A stretch of DNA of 64,000 nucleotides from an uncultured Candidatus Actinomarina sp. (lineage in GTDB: Bacteria; Actinomycetota; Acidimicrobiia; Actinomarinales; Actinomarinaceae): contig CACJJR010000005.1 in NCBI GenBank assembly GCA_902593795.1, positions 35,580 through 99,579 on the forward strand. The letters are read 5' to 3'. Below, in pieces: positions 61,701 to 64,000 of this stretch; within the stretch, counting starts at the first letter, position 1; each line of letters starts with the position of its first letter. The notes below the pieces were generated by a model. The model did not search any database. It saw only the letters and a list, made by a program, of their open reading frames with translations, and was not told the origin of the DNA. The position numbers and the translations under genes were made by a program.

Positions 61701-62256
61701 GGGATACGGAGAGGTATTAAAATCAGAATCAACTCATTCTATTATTGAACTTCAAAGCATTGACGATGAGGAAGAACTGAATGTTGTTATTGCTGGATTA
61801 ATTTCGAATGTTCAAAAAAGAGTTTCAAGAAGAGGAAATCCATGGATTCAATTTGACTTACAAGACACAACAGGATCATTAGGGGTTCTTCTATTTAATA
61901 AACTAGTTGAAAAATATAATACAAATATTGACGGCGAAATATACTTAAAAGTTTCCGGAACTTATGTTGGAGGTTCAGAAAATACAATTCGTGCAAGAGA
62001 TCTAGAAGTTATAGAGCCTTCTAAGATGGTTGAAGATTTAGATACATCTCCACTAAGAATTTCTGTAACTGAAGAAAAATTAGATAAAAAGAATTTAATT
62101 TTGCTTAAAGAATTGCTAGAAAAGTATCCAGGTTTATCAAATGTCGAGCTTGAGGTTCATGGTAATGAAAAAATAAAACTGCTTGAATTAAAAGAAATTA
62201 AAGTTAAAAAAACCAATCAATTGAAAAATGAGATTAACACATTACTTACAACATAA
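58759..62256 (+). CDS. dnaE: DNA polymerase III alpha subunit
   Basis: The replicative polymerase, 1165 residues. N-terminal PHP domain: FVHLHAHTEYSMLDG (residues ~5-19) with TDHGNLYGALEF keeps the metal-binding His and Asp residues, so proofreading activity of the PHP type is possible. Polymerase palm: GRGSAAGSIVSYCLGIT and PDIDMDFDERYRGDVI (catalytic Asp, ~residue 413-420). Then IRPGPLGAGMHNEFTDR, the beta-clamp binding and OB-fold region (LNVVIAGLISNVQKRVSRRGNPW in part). DnaE1 type by length and neighbours. Confidence 0.96.
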   Translation: MSKSFVHLHAHTEYSMLDGAAKINDYLKKVKELNQPAAAITDHGNLYGALEFVRQAEILDIKPIIGYEAYVTPGSRFDRPERDKNKRYHLTLLAENNTGYQNLVELVSKAYLEGFYYKPRVDYDLLKEHAEGIIALSGCLGGEVAQHLAPDGSREEGNTANEKSYEKALEKAKNYQNIFGQDNFFIELHNHGINQQIQILDDLVNISKEIDAPLVAANDSHYVSKNDSSAHDALLCVQTNATMEDDDRFKFDGEEYYVKSSEEMRQLFPDELFPNACDNTLKIADRVNYQFSFDKDYLPDFPIDDSSLTVEEFLRKKVFIGAEQKYHEINTEVQERIDYELDVINSMGFASYFLIVGDLIEFAKSKNIRTGAGRGSAAGSIVSYCLGITGIEPLKYGLIFERFLNKGRKSLPDIDMDFDERYRGDVIQYAIDKYGQDRVAHIVTFATIKAKQAIRDAARVLGLPFSSGDKVAKLMPPMILGNTATISECLKLDENNESGYSKEFYSASEDLRKQYTADQEVKKIIDIALGLEGLRRQDGIHAAAIVISPDKITNFLPIQRKGENAEIVTQYEMHTVEKLGLLKMDFLGLRNLSIVDRTLELIGDKNLDIDNIELNDEKTYNLFSEGKMTGVFQLESRVAQSVSRSLNPKRFEDIVALVALIRPGPLGAGMHNEFTDRANSRKDIEYLHPDLETILNETYGVILYQEQVMQIAEKIAGFDLQEADNLRVAMGKKIPQVMEEQRKKFTEGAVKNGYSEQFAIEIFDQIAYFAGYGFNKSHSVPYALLAYQTAYLKANYPAEYIAASLTAVKRDKDRTAIFLSEAREMGVKVSTPDINKSESDFTVNKDEILFGLSAVRNVGDITSDKIVLERDTNGKFETIEDFLSRIDSRSLNKRGIEALAQGGGFDYFGYPRKGVFNAIPDLIDDAKSLKTQKANNQTSLFDLDAQSNNLTTIKDTEWSKKEKLEREREMLGFFVSEDPLEGYGEVLKSESTHSIIELQSIDDEEELNVVIAGLISNVQKRVSRRGNPWIQFDLQDTTGSLGVLLFNKLVEKYNTNIDGEIYLKVSGTYVGGSENTIRARDLEVIEPSKMVEDLDTSPLRISVTEEKLDKKNLILLKELLEKYPGLSNVELEVHGNEKIKLLELKEIKVKKTNQLKNEINTLLTT

Positions 62257-62269
62257 CTAAAATAATTTT

Positions 62270-62479
62270 ATGGATTTTAATGTAGAAGAATTTATAAATA
62301 GATATAAAGAAAGAGCGGAAGCTGTAAAAAGCAGATCTATACCACCTGTAGGAGGTGATGATCGGATGGCCTTTATTAAACAAGCTGAAACTGATTTTCA
62401 AGATTTCATGATAATTGCCGATTCAGATTTTACAGTGGAAGAAGAATATTTAGTATTTAAATATAAATTAGATTCTTAG
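62270..62479 (+). CDS. Small conserved-looking hypothetical protein
   Basis: A 69-residue acidic protein with no membrane segment, mostly helical by composition (VEEFINRYKERAEAVKSRSI then IKQAETDFQDFMIIADSDFT). No family is recognised. It starts 13 bases after dnaE and ends in a 4-base overlap with thyX, filling the gap exactly, and its composition matches neighbouring proteins. Likely genuine, but function is unknown. Confidence 0.6.
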   Translation: MDFNVEEFINRYKERAEAVKSRSIPPVGGDDRMAFIKQAETDFQDFMIIADSDFTVEEEYLVFKYKLDS

Positions 62480-63138
62480 TCAAGATTTTTACTCATAGGA
62501 AAAATTTTTGCGACAACTTCAGCACACGCAAGTGCAATATCCATATGTTCCTTTTGAGTACCATTACCAGACCTTAATTCTATGTAATGAATCCAACTTC
62601 TTAGTGTTCCATTCATATACATTCTGCTAACGGTATTTCCTTCTGGCAAAACAGCTCGTGCTTGCTCTTTTGCAATACCATTTTTAATAGCCCAATTATA
62701 AGTTTCTTTAGCATTCTCGATTAAATCTTCTTGTTTTTTTATCCACATATTCGTTATTTCTTCATCATCAGTTTCTATAGAATTTTGTCGATTTTTAAGG
62801 TCTTGTAATCTTGCTTCTCTTGTAACGAATTCAAGATCTTTAACAGGGTTAGCATAACGTTGAGAAAATTCTTGAAAACTAAATGATCTGTGTCTTAAAA
62901 TTTGCCTGGCAATATCTCTTGTTGTTTCTATTTCTAAACAAGCACTAACCATTTCAAGGGGAGACCAATGAGCATTTTTAATAAGATATTTTATTAACTT
63001 TTCACTAGTTTCAGTATTTAGTTGATTAGATGGATTAGAAACCCTAGCACAGAATGCAACCAGTTCTTGAGCGTTATCAATACCATCATCTATAAATTCT
63101 TTAGTAGGAGTAGAATAACTTATTAACTTTACTTTCAT
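62476..63138 (-). CDS. thyX: Flavin-dependent thymidylate synthase ThyX
   Basis: Makes dTMP from dUMP with FADH2 and methylene-tetrahydrofolate, without making dihydrofolate. The ThyX signature RHRSFSFQEFSQR runs from residues 82 to 94, with ARAVLPEGNTVSRMYMNGTLRSW and HIELR following in parts. The 220-residue length is normal. This enzyme class is common in actinobacteria and in organisms lacking ThyA; no thyA is seen here. It is convergent with the 69-residue ORF. Confidence 0.95.
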   Translation of the reverse strand: MKVKLISYSTPTKEFIDDGIDNAQELVAFCARVSNPSNQLNTETSEKLIKYLIKNAHWSPLEMVSACLEIETTRDIARQILRHRSFSFQEFSQRYANPVKDLEFVTREARLQDLKNRQNSIETDDEEITNMWIKKQEDLIENAKETYNWAIKNGIAKEQARAVLPEGNTVSRMYMNGTLRSWIHYIELRSGNGTQKEHMDIALACAEVVAKIFPMSKNLD

Positions 63139-63167
63139 TTATGTAACTATATTAAAATAATAAAAAT

Positions 63168-63431
63168 ATGTTTTTATTAAGAATAATTGTTTTTTTAATA
63201 CTGGTATCTTTATTGATTATTTTATCTTACCCGCTTTTAATTATTTATGATTTTTCTAGAGGTGGAAGTGGTTTTGGAATATGTAATGATCTTGTTAACT
63301 GCGTAATACCAGTAACAGAGGGGCCAAGATTGTTAATTCTATTAATATCTTCATTCTTTGTATTAGTTTTCTTCTTACGATTAATTATGAAATTTATTAA
63401 TACTATAAATGAAGAAAAGTCTATTCTTTAA
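63168..63431 (+). CDS. Small two-helix membrane protein, unknown function
   Basis: An 87-residue protein with two helices (LLRIIVFLILVSLLIILSYP, ~3-22, and LLILLISSFFVLVFFLRLI, ~54-72) and a glycine-rich loop with two cysteines (FGICNDLVNCVIP). The spaced Cys pair and topology resemble the other two-helix membrane ORF at 36353. No family is recognised. It overlaps the convergent DMT permease by 11 bases. Confidence 0.55.
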   Translation: MFLLRIIVFLILVSLLIILSYPLLIIYDFSRGGSGFGICNDLVNCVIPVTEGPRLLILLISSFFVLVFFLRLIMKFINTINEEKSIL

Positions 63432-64000
63432 TTACTAGATATATAGATATAAGTACAAGAATTACTCCAAACCAATTTAATAAATTTAAAAATTCATTTG
63501 CTACCAATATTCCTATTAGTAAAGCAAAAATTGCTTCTAAACTTAAGATTAAAGCTGAAGTAGATGCCTGAATAAGCTTTTGACCATATAGTTGTAAATA
63601 AAATGCACCAACATTAACTACAAGACCTAAAAAGATTACTGAGAACAAGTATTCTGGAAGAAATACAAATTCAGATAATGATATTAAAGGTAAGCACAAA
63701 ATAGTTCCGGTGAGTGATTGAACAAACATAAGTTGAGAGATATTCTGGTTTTTTACATATCGTTCGACTAAAACAATGTGCATTGCATAAGCCGCTGCAC
63801 ATATCAGCGTAAATAAATTTCCAAAAACTTGTGATATATCATTTATTGATATAAGCACTATTCCCGTAAATCCAAGAATTGAATAGATATAGTTTTTTGT
63901 TTTTAGATCAGTATTATTAAAAAGCTTAGAAAGAAAAGGTGTTAATACTATATAAAATCCTGTAACTACGCCAGAATTTATTGTTGATGTTGTTACCAAT
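63421..64000 (-). CDS. DMT/EamA-family transporter (N-terminus cut by window edge)
   Basis: The C-terminal ~193 residues of a drug/metabolite transporter; the frame is open to the window end, so the first helices lie outside. STINSGVVTGFYIVLTPFLS is typical of the end of the first EamA repeat, and a second EamA domain of five helices follows (GFTGIVLISINDI, YAMHIVLVERYV, ILSLEAIFALLIGILVANE). Substrate unknown; such permeases export amino acids or other metabolites. Confidence 0.82.
   Translation of the reverse strand, partial: LVTTSTINSGVVTGFYIVLTPFLSKLFNNTDLKTKNYIYSILGFTGIVLISINDISQVFGNLFTLICAAAYAMHIVLVERYVKNQNISQLMFVQSLTGTILCLPLISLSEFVFLPEYLFSVIFLGLVVNVGAFYLQLYGQKLIQASTSALILSLEAIFALLIGILVANEFLNLLNWFGVILVLISIYLVIKE

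Noticed and set aside
1-64000. CRISPR, prophage, integron, toxin-antitoxin, tRNA or biosynthetic gene cluster
   Set aside because: No arrays of spaced repeats, no tRNA cloverleaf, and no integrase, capsid, antitoxin or synthase genes were seen by eye.

Overview
This AT-rich window (about 30% GC by eye) is densely packed core chromosome. Nearly every base is coding, most genes overlap by 1 to 20 bases, and no tRNA, insertion sequence, phage gene, toxin-antitoxin pair or CRISPR array was seen. The gene set points to an actinobacterium with a streamlined genome. Evidence: a DUF3040 protein, an FtsR-like MerR regulator and HNH protein next to mraZ; a division cluster with FtsZ, PgeF, YggS, SepF and YggT but no FtsA; NIF3, zinc-ribbon and RNase HI in the order known from Mycobacterium; a DnaQ/UvrC-type fusion; F420-type luciferase-like oxidoreductases; ThyX; a type-2 IleRS; and an ileS-traR-lspA-rluA-dnaE block as in Streptomyces. 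With such low GC, a marine lineage such as Candidatus Actinomarina / Acidimicrobiia is the best guess. That placement is inference, not proof.

Layout. 1-4005: end of a surface-polysaccharide locus (two glycosyltransferases, UDP-GlcNAc 2-epimerase, UDP-ManNAc dehydrogenase), followed by PEP carboxylase. 6422-12598: a secreted M15-type peptidase, an MMPL/RND exporter, and the NIF3/zinc-ribbon/RNase HI/membrane-protein run. 12582-14306 (minus): TSUP permease and an F420-type oxidoreductase. 14367-14699 (minus): RNase P RNA. 14716-28894 (minus): a gap-free 17-gene directon running ilvB-ilvN-ilvC-leuA-leuB, nitroreductase, TrmH methylase, DnaQ-GIY-YIG nuclease, then a System I cytochrome c maturation set (ccmA,B,C,E,F,H, TPR/CcmI-like, ccmG). 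29046-36374 (plus): QueG-like protein, ilvD, metallophosphoesterase, ROK kinase, short LLM protein, aminotransferase, threonine aldolase. 37441-54002 (plus): division and cell-wall cluster. 53985-63999: ileS (minus), traR/dksA-like, lspA, rluA-family, dnaE, thyX and a truncated DMT permease.

The most informative signals are regulatory and too small for ORF callers. Upstream of ilvB lies a 16-codon leader peptide with 10 Leu/Val/Ile residues, ending at a hairpin and an intrinsic terminator just before the ilvB start. This looks like a branched-chain amino acid attenuator, and its directon also carries all the cytochrome c maturation genes. Upstream of mraZ are five 10-bp-phased AAAGTG-like repeats over a consensus -10 box, which look like an MraZ autoregulatory operator and move the mraZ start downstream. 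Between mraZ and rsmH a 13-bp perfect stem with a nested 8-bp stem matches the position of the actinobacterial mraW RNA motif. murF and divIVA are missing from their usual slots. I see no evidence of a novel defence or mobile system.
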